Below, piece after piece: positions 10,424 through 23,586 of a stretch of DNA of 43,159 bases. The stretch is from positions 1-43,159 of the forward strand of contig JAAPAO010000284.1 of assembly GCA_013115145.1 (NCBI GenBank), read 5' to 3'. Origin of the DNA: Perkinsus chesapeaki (Eukaryota; Perkinsozoa; Perkinsida; Perkinsidae). Numbering within the stretch: position 1 is the first letter of the stretch; each line of letters opens with the position of its first letter. Position numbers and translations under genes: made by a program. The notes under the pieces were generated by a model, which worked only from the letters and a program-made list of their open reading frames with translations, made no database searches and was not told the DNA's origin.

Positions 10424-13400
10424 ATGTCCCGTCATTCGCCGTCGGAGTTCCGTGCCTCTCCCAGAGGTCTAGGTACTCCTCATCGCCCGACTGCCCCACG
10501 AAGGCCACTAGCTGTCCCAATTCTGGCTGGCATCAGAAGAGCTAGAACCGTATCTCCGTCCAGGGTGATCATGGAGGCCCTTGACGATCTGCCTTTCTAT
10601 CACTGACATTCTCCTTAGCCACTTACAGCACCTTCGTCCAGGAGCACAGGGCTGTTCGGTCGATACCGCATTCCCAGGGCGCGTCTGATACAGAGGGCTG
10701 ATGAGGGGCCTGTTGGGGAGGAGGAGGCAGCAGCTAGAGAAGAGGAGCAGCGAGCAATGCAAAGGTTGAGGGAACAGGAGCGAAGGTGGGCGGAATGATG
10801 GATGGGTGGGAGGTAACGCATAGTGGTCAGGAATCGGGAGAGGTTGCTGTTGGATGAGATAAAACAAGTTATGGAGCGACTGAGGGATGTGGTGATGGAA
10901 AAGGATACTCAGATCATGAGATTAAAGGAGAGGGTAAAGGCTGTGGGTGAGGGTATAGGGACCGTGGGAGAGTGGGGTACGGAAAGTACGAGTAGAAGAA
11001 GAGTTATGTTTTACAAATATCAACATTCGAATTGGCATCACTGGCATAGCCTGCTGAGTTCCGCTCTGTGCTCAAATAGGAGGGCATGCTCGTTCACTTT
11101 TTGTTGGATTCGAAGGTAATGTTGTCCTCTTGAAATTCCAATGGCCAATTTACACCTGGGTGGATGTATGCTAGGTAGTAGTTGTTTATTAATCGGTAGT
11201 CTAGTGGAACTTTCGATATGGAATAAGCGGGGTATATACGCCAGTGATATTAGTGATAACCATGCAACAGGTTAAGTTCCTGTCACGAGAAGGGGATCTT
11301 AGGAGAGCTTATGAGAAAAGTTCACAGGATGCTAACAGAGAGTGAGCAGCCATTCAACGACTGATGTCCCTCGAATCAGCGGGCCTCCGTCAGCTGCTCA
11401 CCCGGGCGGGGGCGGATACTCGCAATGATAGTAACTCAGTGTCAATCGTGAAGGTATTATCGCGAGCACATTGCATACAGCCGCGGGAATCTAGGTCTCT
11501 CTGTATCAAACAACTAGATGCCAGGAAAACAGTGTGTCAGGGTTTACCGACTATCAGAGCAGATTGAGAAAGATGCCGTTGCCTGTGCTGGACTGCGGAG
11601 TCAAGTTGCTAGGTTACGCAGAGAGCGCGATGAAGGGAAGACAGTGGTGAGGCCACTCAGGCATTTGGGAGTGTATGGGCTGTTGTAGATTGAAAGGCTG
11701 GCAAACAGAGTGGGCGAGATGGCGATTGATGCGGGGATCGGGGTGAAGTCAACGAATAAGATTGATGCTAAAATAGGGCCTGATAGCAGAGATGAACAAG
11801 AGCATAAGAACGTGGCTACGGATGAGGAAGAGGAGCGAACGGTGCTCAAGCTAGATGCCAGGACAGGACCCGATAGCAGTCGGGGAGATGACTATAGGGG
11901 CACAGGAGTGATGGACATTATGAAGGTTCATGCTAAGACAGGACCGGACAGTGAATGTGGAGAGGTTGATGAGGACGTTGATAATAATGGTGATGATGAT
12001 ATAGATGCTTTACGTATACAAGTAAGGGGATTAGGGTATGTAGAAGAGATAGAAGATGGTGAGTAGATTAGCCGATATAAAGCAGAGTTGGAAGTGTTAC
12101 GTGAAGCCACGAAGCTGGTCGACGTTAATGTCTCGACGGAACCCGGGAAAAGTCCCCAGCTACTATCCGTTCCGGCGGCTATCAGTGAGTAGTGGGAGGG
12201 AGGGGCAGCTATCCGATAAAGTCACTTTGCGTGTCCTGATGATGCAAGTGTCACTGTCTACAGGCGCCTCCATCCATGGTAGCTCGGGAGCACCTAGCGT
12301 ATCAAGCTTTGACGAAGAGGGGGCCGATATTGAAGGGTTGCGGATGACAGTTGCTAGGCAGCAGACTATTATAGATAGTCTTGAGGAAGACCTGAGAGCG
12401 GTAGGCGATCGCCTCTAGTAGGCGGGTTTCGGCAATACATCTTGGCAAGTGCACTTCTATAGGGATATAGTACCGACATAACCTCGTAAGGTAGTAAGCA
12501 GTGGCAAGTGTTCGGTTAAGTATCCATTTGGGTGGTTATGGTACCGGGCTCGCCGGTAGGGTTTGACTCAACTCTTTAGGCCTTCCGGGAGGTATACGAT
12601 GCTACCAATGAGTTGACGAAGGAACGTGAAAAGTGTGAGAAACTCCAAGAAGGTATCGCGGTACCAGACAACTCGGAGAAGGCAGCCTTGGACGAAGTTG
12701 ACGGATTACAGAAACAAGTCCGAGATTACCGCGACGAGGTAGAATACAGTTGAGATAGAGAAGGGTCTATCAGTGAACACGAGTAATGTATTATACGTTA
12801 TCTGTTCATTTGGTAACGATGAAGCGGCCGTACAGTGGAGTCTTTGGTAGGCACAGACGTTGAAAACACATTTAGCGGAAGCTACGTCTCTGGGGTTTGT
12901 CCCTAATTCTGTTTGCCCATCGGAAGGCGAAGAGACGCTCGACTCGCTGCAGCTGAAATGCGCTCAACTTGGCGTAGGGATGCCCGATTCCTTGGAATGG
13001 TAGCTTATTACAGGCTGCAATAAAGCCACTGGAAAAGGAGCTTCAGGAGACTAGTAAACGTACATCACTTGCAAGCATCGACGCTGGTGAGAGGGTTTTC
13101 GATCCTCTCGATGAGGCATCTCGAGATGGTAAGAGCCTGGCTCATTGCTGGGGCGGTCAACTCGGCAACTTTCGACAACTCAGAGTTGGAAGACAGAGTG
13201 GCCTTTTTAACTGCAAGGTTGGATGCATCTCAGCGGAGCGAGAATAAACTGAGGAACGCTTTGGTAGATGGTGATAGTAGGATTTACTAAAGACTCTCGC
13301 ATGTCTGATCCACTAACCTCGACCGTGAAGATTACTTCTTTCCGTATTATGCTGCGTTTGGGACAGGTACGTACCTGCGGAAACAACTTCTCCATGTCAG

Positions 13401-16400
13401 AGCCGCCATCCGCCATAGGTGAGTGCATCGCTGTTTCATTATTACTTCTACCGTACGCCGGTAACGTACTGGTACTCGAAACCTCGAAAGGCGAGCCATT
13501 TCTTAAACGCGAAAAGCCGGAAATTTTCTTTCTACTGCGTTCTCGCTTCAGACCTTCCTGTGGCTGCCGCCCCCACGGAATGGGGAATCTCAATAGAGGA
13601 TCAGCAGAAAGAGGTCGGCCTTATTCAGCCCAGTCGTCGTCGTTTTTGCACGTTGACGAACACCGTACCGGAGTTCCATGAAGATGAACTCAACGTCGTA
13701 GATGAGGCTGGTTCGTGCTAAGCATGCCCTCGCTTTGGCGAAACAGAAGGCAAAAGAGCTGCAGTTACGAGAGATGTTAAGGACTAGGACAGAGGATGTG
13801 AGTCATCATCATGCGTGGGAATAAATGTTACCATAACGCTGGAACATAGTCGGCAGTAGTTGAGTTGGAGAAGAGGACGCTCCTCCTCCTGTACCCAGTT
13901 ACTACACTTGGTACGAGGGGTGAAGCAGGTTGCTGAGAAGGAGAAACTGCAAGGCAGGGAAATGAGCATTGACTTCATAGAAGAGGTGGGCCATGCCGGG
14001 CAGCTTTCGCTATGTGGGGCTATTTGGCCCTTTGTGACGCAGCTAGGGTGTACATCTGCTAGGTTAATGGTGTTATGTCTACAGAGGAGGGCCTTAACGC
14101 AAGAATAAGTGATCATGAAGCTACTATTGATGAGCTTAAGAGAGAGCTGGATCGGCAAAATCGTGTAAAACCCCCTTCGCTGCTGCTGCTTTAACGGCTT
14201 TCAAGGCCGGGAGGGTATGGCTTCAAGACACACTTGGATTTTACAGGTGGTCGCAGAATTGGTGGCAGAATTGGAGCGTAACGAAAAGGTTTCGGGTCGA
14301 AAGATAAGGTGTATGAGGATCGAAGTGCAACAACTACTCGACAGGGAGGCTGACCGAGAGGTGAATAGGTTCAAGTTCCTGCTACGTGAGCAATACATAC
14401 TCGGCATTATTGGCTGAGGGATAGGGTCTGAGGTTCACCCGAGACCTGCAGTGGTATGATTACTATTGCTAATTCCTAAGTTCCTCGACAGTCCGTGCCA
14501 TATTAGAGTAGCCTCTTTAATCGACATTGGTGGGGCCACTGGCTCAACTTGTAGGCAGCTCACTGTTTGGGAAAAGTGTCCCCGACATCGTCGTCGTCAT
14601 CATTCCCATCTATGATCTAGCATGGGAATGGTCTAAAGTTTCTGGTTAGTTGGGAGGCCATCACAGACGACACTCCCATTTCGACGTATGCTTTGTTATG
14701 CCTCCCTCGTTCTGTAAGATCGAGCTTGAAGTGCTCCGTTGTCGAGTGGGTCCGGATGCCCTCCGTTGTCCAGTACCGTCGGGGTCGACCATGGATCAGC
14801 TCTGGATCAAGTGGGTGTGTAGATGTATTACGCGAGCTGATAGCTGTTGGCTGTAGATGCAAACATCTTGAGGAGATGCTTGAAGAGGCAAATACTACAA
14901 TAAAGAAGTTTAGAGGGTCGGGCACCGATTCACCGATATCAAGTAAGGCTACTGTAGGTTCCGGGGACTACTCTAACACTTTTTAGGTCAGTCGCGTTCA
15001 GTCGAGGGAGGACAGTGCCCGAAATGTCGTGTGCTGCAGAAGGAAATGGCTGTAAGCATGATCGGCCTACATTGCGCATTCTTATTTTCTATTATATCGC
15101 TCATAAAAAGAACGGAAGTGGTAGTTGGAGTCGCTGTAGTTTTGCTGGTGAGGTGGACGCCAAGCTCCCTTTCAGATCCTTAAGAGGAACCATGAAAGGG
15201 AGTTACGCTGGCGAAATGATGATGTGGCGGCCTATAAAGCTCAGACTGAAGCATTGCTGGTTGACTTTGTGCGTCCTGGACGCCACTGCTGTCCCATGTA
15301 CGGTTCTATCAGAAGCAACTACCGCCAGAGGAACGGGACATAAAGCTTATGCGAATGGAGCGGATTAGATGGCAGATAATGGTGAGGGCAGCAAGAGAGG
15401 ATAAAGCTGAGTTGGAATATGAGGCACTAATGACAAAACACAATGCTACGCAGTTCACTTATGTCCTATTTCAGCTTGCAAGCGTCAAGGAGAAACTGGA
15501 GCGCTCTCAAAAAGCGTTGAGTGAAGCCTGTACTCTCATGAAAGCTCTGTTGCACTGGCAATGACCATATGAAAGGTTCAGAGGCAGCAGCAGATAGGGG
15601 CACTTGTACCAAGTGTTCGAAGCATGAGCAGGAGATAGAAAAGCTGCGAGAGAAACTGTCCGATGCCGAGAATGAAGTGGAGATGCTGAGGATGCAGAGA
15701 GGTCGCAGCCAAATGGAGGTGAGAGGGGATTTCAGACTAGAGGATTGCTCCAGTATTACATACCTGCTCTTGATTGTCATGAGGCTCCTGCTAGCCAATT
15801 GTACGTGATTCAGATAGCGATGCTCCGAAGTAATGAGGAGGAGTCTGGCTTACCGGACGAGGTGAGATATCTTCACTTAGAGCAGCACAGATTGTCGAGT
15901 GGACAGCGGCTGGCTGCTGTACGATAACTCGTCCGTTTGCGTTACTTCTTCAGAGCTCCTCCTCCTCCGGCAGCAGCAGCAGTGCTGACAACCGAGCTGA
16001 AAGTCCTGGAGGTGGAACTTGTTACAGTTAAGGTGAACAAGCATACGGCCGTAGATACTCGTGAGGTTGGACGGCTTCGGGATGAAGTTGATGACAGAGA
16101 TGCTGAGATTGACAGACTTGAGATGATCCGCCGAACCCATATAATAGAGGTCAGAATAGACTCGCATTGTCGAACGGTGTGATCTTGGTCATATCTCGAA
16201 GCCTCTAGCTACTGGATTTGCCTAGATCGCGGAGTCCGCCCATATCATACAGGAGCACCAGAAGGAGATATCCGATCTGAAGAGGCGTTTGGTGGAGAAG
16301 GAGAATCAAGTAGGATGAATACACGCTGGAATGTGCTCTGAATGTGACACATGAGCTGCAGGTGGAAGATTTGGAGATGGATATAGCTGTGGCGAAGTCA

Positions 16401-17329
16401 AGGTTAATAGATGTACCACAAATCCCTGTAACTACGATATTGGGCGATTCGCAGCTGCTATACGGATGCTGATAGGCGGCAGCCGTGGTGGGAAACAGTG
16501 GGGTCGTTCGCATTGCTGGGAACGAAGAAGCCAAGGATCCATCTACGGTATAGGCATGATTGAGGGCTTCATTCGAATGCCGAATCCAGATTGAAGCGAT
16601 TGATGAACTTAAGGCTAGAGTGGGGCAGCTGACGGCGGACGCTGAAATAGGCAAGCTGAAGATGGTCCTTGTAGAAGAGGAAAGGGACTCACTTGCTGCA
16701 GATCTGTCTCGAGCAGAGGTGAGCAGCAGCAGTAGTAGTAGACTCATCGGTGATGATGTTATCTCTAGGACCGTATGCGTGTGGACAAGGCATACATACA
16801 ATCTTTGAAAGCAGCCATCGCCTCTCTGAAGCAGGATAATGACAGTCGCTCAGTCAGCTCAGATGAGAAGGGGAGAGAGTAAAAATCCATAGGCTGTTGT
16901 TGCCTTGTTGCAAACAGCTTGGATTTCACATTCATTCAGTCACCGTAACTCGCCGCCAGCGGCCCCTTCCATTATACCGCCTACCGGAACAGCTGCTGAG
17001 GAATATGTCAGGAAGCTGCTGCAAAATGCGGCTTCTCGGGCAGAACTCGGCGATGCCGCCCAGAGGTAGCGTGGTGACTGAACACATGAACATGTTCATA
17101 TGGACGTCCTGCCGTGCGGCATTAGCATATCCCCGCTCACATGTCTTCTCTTCTCCTATCTACCATTACCGAGTTGTTAATAGCTAAAGGATTGGTTCAG
17201 TCTGGCGCTCTCGCGGCCTCGAAACGTGCGGTAAAAGCCGTGCACAGTGTAGAAAAGAACTGCGCTTTGTACGTTATTGTAATGGACAGAAGCTTTGGAG
17301 CAGGCTTTGCTAACAACCTCCTGCTCTAG
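10424..17329 (+). CDS. Long coiled-coil protein in many small exons
   Basis: Start ATG at 10424 (MSRHSPSEFRASPRGLG). Exons I can join in frame are 10424-10564, 10619-10785, 10831-10933, 11271-11341, 11541-11646, 11689-12021, 12067-12184, 12264-12400, 12580-12738, 12857-12973, 13014-13086, 13184-13270, 13552-13651 and 13707-13797. Further coiled-coil exons follow to 17065 (for example ELKRELDRQNR, LREKLSDAENEVEML, RLRDEVDDRDAEIDRLE). Most exons encode Glu/Lys/Arg-rich heptads. Two short CxxC motifs precede coils (CPKCRVLQKE near 15020, CTKCSKHEQE near 15603). A degenerate motif ending in GPDS occurs three times in 11750-11970. The C-terminus (VRKLLQNAASRAELGDAAQR) is in the exon 16940-17065. 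The last exon is uncertain; one candidate ends at 17329, 33 nt before the TTC12 start. No family is recognised. A cytoskeletal or basal-body role would fit but is a guess. Confidence 0.6.
11756..11961 (+). repeat. Three degenerate copies of a K-x-(D/H)-A-(K/R)-x-GPDS motif
   Basis: Inside one exon of the coiled-coil gene the motif appears as KIDAKIGPDS, KLDARTGPDS and KVHAKTGPDS, about 90 and 81 nt apart. The intervening sequence is acidic. The motif is conserved at protein level with different codons, so the copies are old and probably under selection. No known domain is recognised. Confidence 0.6.
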
Positions 17330-17362
17330 CCCGTTTGGTATTACTAATTTTACCTATTCGAT

Positions 17363-20300
17363 ATGTCATCGCTGGATGCCGAGGCATTCGAGCGGAAGGT
17401 CGACGAAATCAGCAAGCAAATCAATGGTTTAATGCAAGGCACAGTCAGTCTGAGCTCGATGGGTTTCTGGCTTTACGGTTCACTCTCTATGTGGTCGCCA
17501 AATTGGCGACGCCAATCACGTGAACCATCTCAGGTGTCAGTAGATGAGATTGATCAGAACATTCAACGGGCTCAGAATGCGGAGGCTGTCAAAGCTCGAG
17601 AGGCCCAAGAAAAGGCCGAAGCCCTGAGGTGGGATCACCCCTTGGAATGATATATTTAACTTTTAAGTCTTTATAGCTTTCATTATGGAAGCGGGGTTGG
17701 GTAGCGGACAGTTTCATACATGCTCATATCTTTCGCGATATCTCAGGAAGTACGGGAGACCAGGGAAGGGCAATGGTGAAGGGTATATGCTTTTCTGCAA
17801 AAAGTGCTTCACTGAGTACGTGAGCCATACGGATCGCTGTGGCCGTTGCGGCAACGAGGAGTTGACCACAAGGGAAGAGAGGTTATCCGAGCTGCACTCG
17901 AAAGTGAGCTGAGAAACTGTCATTAAAATCTAGTCTCATGAGATTTCTATCAGGCTCGAAACCTGCAAAGGGAGAATGCGGCCCACGCGTGGCGGAAAGA
18001 TAAATGGGAAAGGTGGCTGAGGAGCCGTCAGTTGGTGCCCAAGTCTAGGGTCATCAATTATCAGAAGTGGGAATATTGGGAGCCTGATAGCGACACGGAG
18101 GATGAGGGTGAGCTTTAGATTGCCAAAGGTTGTTATATGGTTATGCAGGCGAGCCTATCGTACCGCACGACGACCCGAATTTCAAGGCGCTCGAAGCGGA
18201 TATGAAGAAAAGGAATGAAGCTCGTCAGAACAGAGCTAAGACTGCCAATAAGTGAGACATCTATCGATGTTATCGATAAATGCTCAGCGCACCCCGTGCT
18301 ATATAGGTACAAAGAGAGGGGTAATGCTCGTCTACGAGAGGGGGACTTTGCTGCTGCTATCGAAGAGTATGACGGAGGCCTTGAGTTCCAGAAAGATAAC
18401 AAAGCTCTCTGGACGAATAAGGCGCTTGCCGAGCTGAAGCTCGGTCGCTTCGAGCAGGCAGTTGACTCTTGCTCTAAAGTAAGCTTCAAACATGTGTGTG
18501 GGAGGTTGCACAATATGGTTTTCATCGCCTAGCGATCACGGGTTCACAGGTACTTGAGATGGTTGAGATCTTCGAGGACGACTACTCCCAATCAGCAGAT
18601 GCCTGTACGAAAGCACTCCTACGACGCAGTGCTGCCTTGCAGAACCTCAAACGCTGGGAAGCCGCAAAGTAGCCCATTTTCCAGCTTACCTTATCTCACC
18701 TCTCTGTCAGGTGCGATGCCGAAGAGGCATTGAGACTAGGTGTCGCAAGCGCGGAAGCGCAAGCCGCGATCGACACATGTGACCGCCACTTAGCAGAGAT
18801 CAATAGTCTTGAAGAAGATGGCGGAGAAGATACACCTAATCAGAATCCATTCAAAAGAGCTTCGAGTGAAGTAATTGCTATCGATTCAACGAACAGTCAC
18901 TATGGGACATACGTTGCTCATTGTTCCATCTCAGACCGTACAGCAGTTCCTGTTGGACGCAAAGCGGCCACCATTGGGGAAGATAAGCGACATCGATGAG
19001 TCTCTCCTTCTTGCAGCACTCTCGATTGATGCAGAGGCGCTGAAGAAGGTAAATCATTACCTATCCTTCAATAGGACCTACTTTTCCAGGTGGTTCATTG
19101 TGGAGGTCTCGAAAATCTTCTGGAAAATCTTTCCCGTGCCGCACTGCTACATAGAAATACAAGTATCGAAGACCCGGACGGCCTGCGCAACACTGGTCTG
19201 CTACGCTGTCTTCGACTGCTTATTCGTATTTGTGAACTATCTGATATAGCCTGTGAAATCTTCGCTTCAAAAGCTGGTGCTCACATCGCACGCCTAGTGC
19301 AGTTCATTAAGGCCAAGATACGTTGTGGTCGATGCGTGGCTCTTATGGCCGAGCTATCTACTCGCCCGGTACCTCGGAAGCAGCTGCAGGAAATTCTGTG
19401 TCGCGATGGCAATGGTGAGGTTGTTGACACCATTATCAAGCGTGTAGCTTGCCGAAAACGGTCTTCGGCTTTTGCGGCTCTCTGCGTCCTGGCCAACTGT
19501 GCTACCAATTGCCAGACTATGCGTTTGAGGTTGCAGAAGAGCACCGATCTGCCTAAAGCTCTAATAAGCAAAGTGAGTGATTTGGCAACGGCGGAGCAAG
19601 CAGCAGGTGTCATATGCAACGTTGGAGGGGATGCCATAGCGGAGTCGTGCTCTGTGGCGTTATTACGCGCTTGTGCTAAGGTTCGGGACGAAAAGTCTGC
19701 AATGTCTATACTCGGTGCCCTGCAAAATTGCTGCACAATATCAATACGGGCAACAGAGAGTGTTCTTGAACAAGAGAAGGCGGAGAGCGTTCTCTGTTCA
19801 ATCGCTCGCCGTCTACCATCCACTATTGGGAGAGTCCTCACCATACTTCTCCGACTCTCTCAAGTTCCTAATGGAGGCATCAGACTTGTCCACGACTCCG
19901 AAGCTGTTGTTCTGGCCGATGGAGTCATTGCTAATGCAAGCCGCTCTGAGCCTTCTGTCTGCGACCCCGCTATCCGATTGTTGTGCCAAGCTATCAGACA
20001 AGACAGCGCGTGTCTGAGCCCTGAGCTTGTCCGAGGGGCAGTCGATTTGCTAATGATGTACCCGCCAAATGGCTATGATGATCGAGACAAGACTTTATAC
20101 ATGCTTCGTGGAAACGCTTGTCTGATTATTGCTGCCGCTGCCGATATGACCCAGGCAGGCTCGAAGCTCTATGCAGAATATCTCACCAAGGCCGTAGTGC
20201 CAATGCTTGAATGTCTGAGAAAACAGGACCAGGCAAACGCAGGCAGTGCTTTGGCTAAGTGCTGTATGGCGAGCGAGAAGTGCAATGACCTACTGAGAGA

Positions 20301-20400
20301 GCAAGGAGGGCTCGATACACTGTGGAAGATGCAAAACAAGCTATTGAGGGGAGCTACTGCCAATGGTACGGCAAGAGGGAAAGAAATCGCTATCAGATGA
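17363..20400 (+). CDS. TTC12: TTC12-type axonemal dynein assembly factor
   Basis: Ten exons join in frame to 821 aa: 17363-17443, 17534-17628, 17747-17903, 17954-18107, 18149-18251, 18307-18478, 18550-18668, 18711-18870, 18935-19048 and 19090-20400. The N-terminus (AFERKVDEISKQING) matches the start of TTC12 proteins. Residues 76-93 hold CX2C-X10-CX2C (CKKC...CGRC), followed by a charged Trp-rich stretch (WRKDKWERWLRSRQL). TPR repeats follow at about 197-345 (YKERGNARLREGDFAAAIEEY, LWTNKALAELKLGRFEQAV). Residues 386-821 are armadillo-like helices with no intron. TTC12 is a cytoplasmic factor needed to assemble axonemal dynein arms. The first intron (90 nt) is stop-free and a multiple of three, so retention would not break the frame. 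Confidence 0.88.
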
Positions 20401-20507
20401 TAGCTCTATACTTACATGGCCACCGCGTGCTTTTTTACGTGAAGCGTCTTTGTTTATCACAACTAGTCGATGACTCCTGACTTCAGCATTGATTTAAGTT
20501 ATGTTAT

Positions 20508-22913
20508 ATGGTTAGACACGTTCATACAAGGCAGCATCGAACTGTTGATATAGACTTCACATATTCGGCATTATCTGACGTTGATGAGCCCCTTAGTCCG
20601 GCAGGGGTACAGAGAAAGGTGGACGCCATTGGTTTTGGTGGCTTCCAAGTTGCCGTCATCCTCCTGTGCGCGGGTAGGCCGTTGCTCTGTCGCAACACTA
20701 GTGATCGCCGTTGCTGTTTTCAGGCGTATTCTTCTCTGAAGGTAGCCAGCTCATGGTTATGGGGCCTGTAGCAACTCAGCTTCACGACCACTGGAACCTC
20801 CCACCGTCCGTGCGAGCTCTTTTAGTGTCAGCGGCTCATTTGGGGTATTTTTGCGGTAGGCATGTTCCGCTGGCTGCTAAGCCTTTAGCCTATCCCTATA
20901 GGTTGCCTAATCTCTGGGATTATTGGTGATCGTCTCGGGAGACGTCCTTGCGTGCTGCTATCATATATCACTATGGGAGGATTAGGCTTTGCTAGTGCAT
21001 CGGCTCCTACAGAGGTATCCTCAATATATTTGACGACCGCTTCTTTGGCTTTCTTACTTTCTTAGATATTTATGCTGCTCTACCGCTTCGGTACGGGAAT
21101 GGGATGCGGTATTGGTATTCCAGCTGCCCTGTCCCTCCTGTCTGAAGTATGCCCTTGCAAGCACAGAGCTGACGCACTCATCACTATGGCGTCCTTCATC
21201 GTCTTGGGGGAGCTCTTCGCATCGGCCAGTAAGTCACTCTGTATCACCGCTCTACCCGAACCTGCAAGCAGCAGCAGCTGTGTAATGAACACCTCCAGGT
21301 GTGCTTGTAACTGACCCACACCTTGACAGAAGCGGTGACCACTGCGATATATATTTACTCAGTGTCGCACAAGAGGCGGACCACCAAGTACACACTTTCA
21401 GTACAATAAGTCTTACGTCGAAGTCGTCCAACAGGTCTGTTCTTGGCGGAACTTGCTGAAGATCGCAGCTACGCCTTCGTTGTTTATGATTATGTTCGCT
21501 CTCACAATGCTATGGGAGTCTCCGCAATTCGTAACAGTTCGCCACAGGGACTATCAGGAGGTCAATCGTATATTGAAAACAGTGGGTTTAGAACCTGACT
21601 AGCAGGACGGCAAGTCTGAGTAGGTGCGGAAGTCCAATGGTGCATACCACGTACCAATCCGGTTCACCCCAGACTCAAGCAGCGTGCAGGAACAGCCTTT
21701 CGTAAGTGGTGACACGCTTCAACATTATTTTATGCCAATCACATGGCCTTGCAGAGTAGCAGCAGTCCAGCAAGCTTATTACTGCCAAGCACTTGACATC
21801 CTTGTTCTTTTTAGTCGCTTCGTCCAAATCCTTCAACAAGAGATGTGCTAGCATTTCAAACCCTCACTGGTCGTCATTACACGGGCACGTTATGGACAAT
21901 GGTGATAGTAACTGGCTGCAAGGACTTCTGCCTTTATGGCCTTGCTTATATACTCTTACAGTAAGTTACGTGCATTGATGCAGTGACAGCATCAACAGCA
22001 GGAGCCCTTTCATGGGTGCTGTTCAAGTGTGAGCCGGAATATCCTGGTACATTAGGTACTTCAACGGGATCAAGTCAATCTCGATAGGACTGCAGCTAGT
22101 GCTTGCGAGCTCCCTTGCTATCCCAGGTAGAGACCATTGACGGTTGCTACTCATCATTCAGCTCTCCGCGTTCCTCAATAGGTATATTATTCGCTCTCTT
22201 GCTTGGTAACTGTCGGGATCTTGGTCACGTCACGACGCTTCAAGTGACAGGCTTTATCTGCGCTTTGTGTGGGCTGGGAATGCTACAGTTGTCTTATATG
22301 CCCGGTAGGGATAATTGCCTTTGCGAGCAACCAACCAGGACAGCTTCCTCCGATCAGATTGGATGGGCTCAATCTCTGCTTACATCCTTAAGGCCACACT
22401 ACTAGCGTATCACTCGGTGGCGTCATGTTACACAGCTGAGGTGTTTCCCACTAATTGTCGGATGACGGCCATCGGCCTCGTAACTGGAACTGGTACGTCG
22501 GATCTTTTCTTTTGTGTTAGAAAGCCGCTCTCGTTTAGGTCGCCTGATCGGCCTCGCCGCGCCGGTGCTCCTCGAGCTATCGAAGGAATCCTCCCGAAAA
22601 TCGCTAGAGTTTTTCATAACGATGACCGTGATTCTCATGCTAGCTGCAACGACTCTGATTGGGATCAACCTAATATGGTAGGATCTGCCTTTTAGGAGTT
22701 CTTGTTGCTATGTTCCCTCTCATTTCCAGGGAGACGAAACAACTTCCCCTGGTAGCGATGAACCCAGAAGAAGCTTCAGCTGATATGAGTTTCACTTCAT
22801 ACCAGAGGGTTGCCGAAGCACAAACTCTGTTGAATGGAAACAGGAGGATTGATAAGAGAACTTCATATTCGAGTACCGCTAACGGTAGCTGCTCGATTGT
22901 TGAAGGTGCATGA
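20508..22913 (+). CDS. MFS transporter, SV2/SVOP-like (unit A)
   Basis: Start ATG at 20508. N-terminal exons give DVDEPLSPAGVQRKVDAIGF, then membrane helices and the MFS loop signature GDRLGRRP. Next come MLLYRFGTGMGCGIGIPAAL and the sixth-helix/loop region LTMLWESPQFVTVRHRDYQE. The second half has YTAEVFPTNCRMTAIGL-VTGTG, a form of the family's Y-x-x-E-x-(F/Y)-P-T-x-x-R motif, and a hydrophilic tail ending STANGSCSIVEGA. Introns are short (42-86 nt where resolved). The two in-frame TAG codons near 21598-21625 fall in a 42-nt intron (donor after ILKT). Splicing between about 21690 and 22170 is not fully resolved. Substrate is unknown; the family exports or imports small organic molecules across a membrane. 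It converges with the S28 peptidase gene. Confidence 0.72.
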
Positions 22914-23586
22914 ATATGCGAATGTTGTGGTGCCGATGCACCTACGTACATGTTATTTTGTCCTTGTATTGTGCGTGTTCGAGTATTGTCAAGCGTGAGA
23001 ATAGCTAGGACGAATTCCGGTACTGAAGACTTGTCTTGGTCAACGCTTACTCCATGGGTTAGTACCCTCGGTCGAGACTGTGCTAATTGACTCGGGAACA
23101 GCTCTGACCTAAGTTTGATGTTCAAGCTGCTGCTACCGCGCCACGTCGCAAGGCAAATCGTATTCAAAGATATAAAGATTCCCGCTGAGCGCTTCGACTG
23201 GTACATGGAAAGAGAATGTTCTTATAAGTTGCCACGATCGCTGCATTCATCAAATCTCTGGCCACATGAAGTATAAGTGAACTGTCTGCTAACACGACTC
23301 ACAGGAGGCATGAACAAAAAGACTCCTATTCTGGAGCAGGCCCAAAGCGCGTTGGTTTTCCGCGGGAAGCAGTGTGGCTCAGACGCGGTCGACCAAATAA
23401 TGGCGTGCTACAACTGCGGGCACGAAAGAATGACGCATAACTGATGAGTAGAACTGATGATAGACAGAGTTAATGCAGGGTGAAATACCAATATGCCGTG
23501 ATAAGTTTTCGTAACCTTTGGCAAAGCCCTTGTGCGAATGCCTCCGAGGGGCAAACTACTTCAGGAGTTCGAAATTCATGATGGCT
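22914..23586. other. Intergenic region between convergent MFS-A and S28-A
   Basis: This holds the 3' ends of two convergent genes. An open frame on the minus strand (22670-23206) overlaps the MFS tail and has no motif of its own. A block near 23190 (gcgcttcgactgg) recurs near 27235 in unit B, as part of the duplication. Confidence 0.45.

Noticed and set aside
13268-13721. Overlapping open frames of 100-137 codons on both strands
   Set aside because: Exons of the coiled-coil gene on both sides join in phase across 13271-13551, so most of this looks intronic. No motif was found in the long frames.
21580-21630. Two in-frame TAG codons in MFS unit A, suggesting a broken gene
   Set aside because: Both lie in a 42-nt GT-AG intron that joins in frame. 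The same intron sequence is recognisable in unit B.
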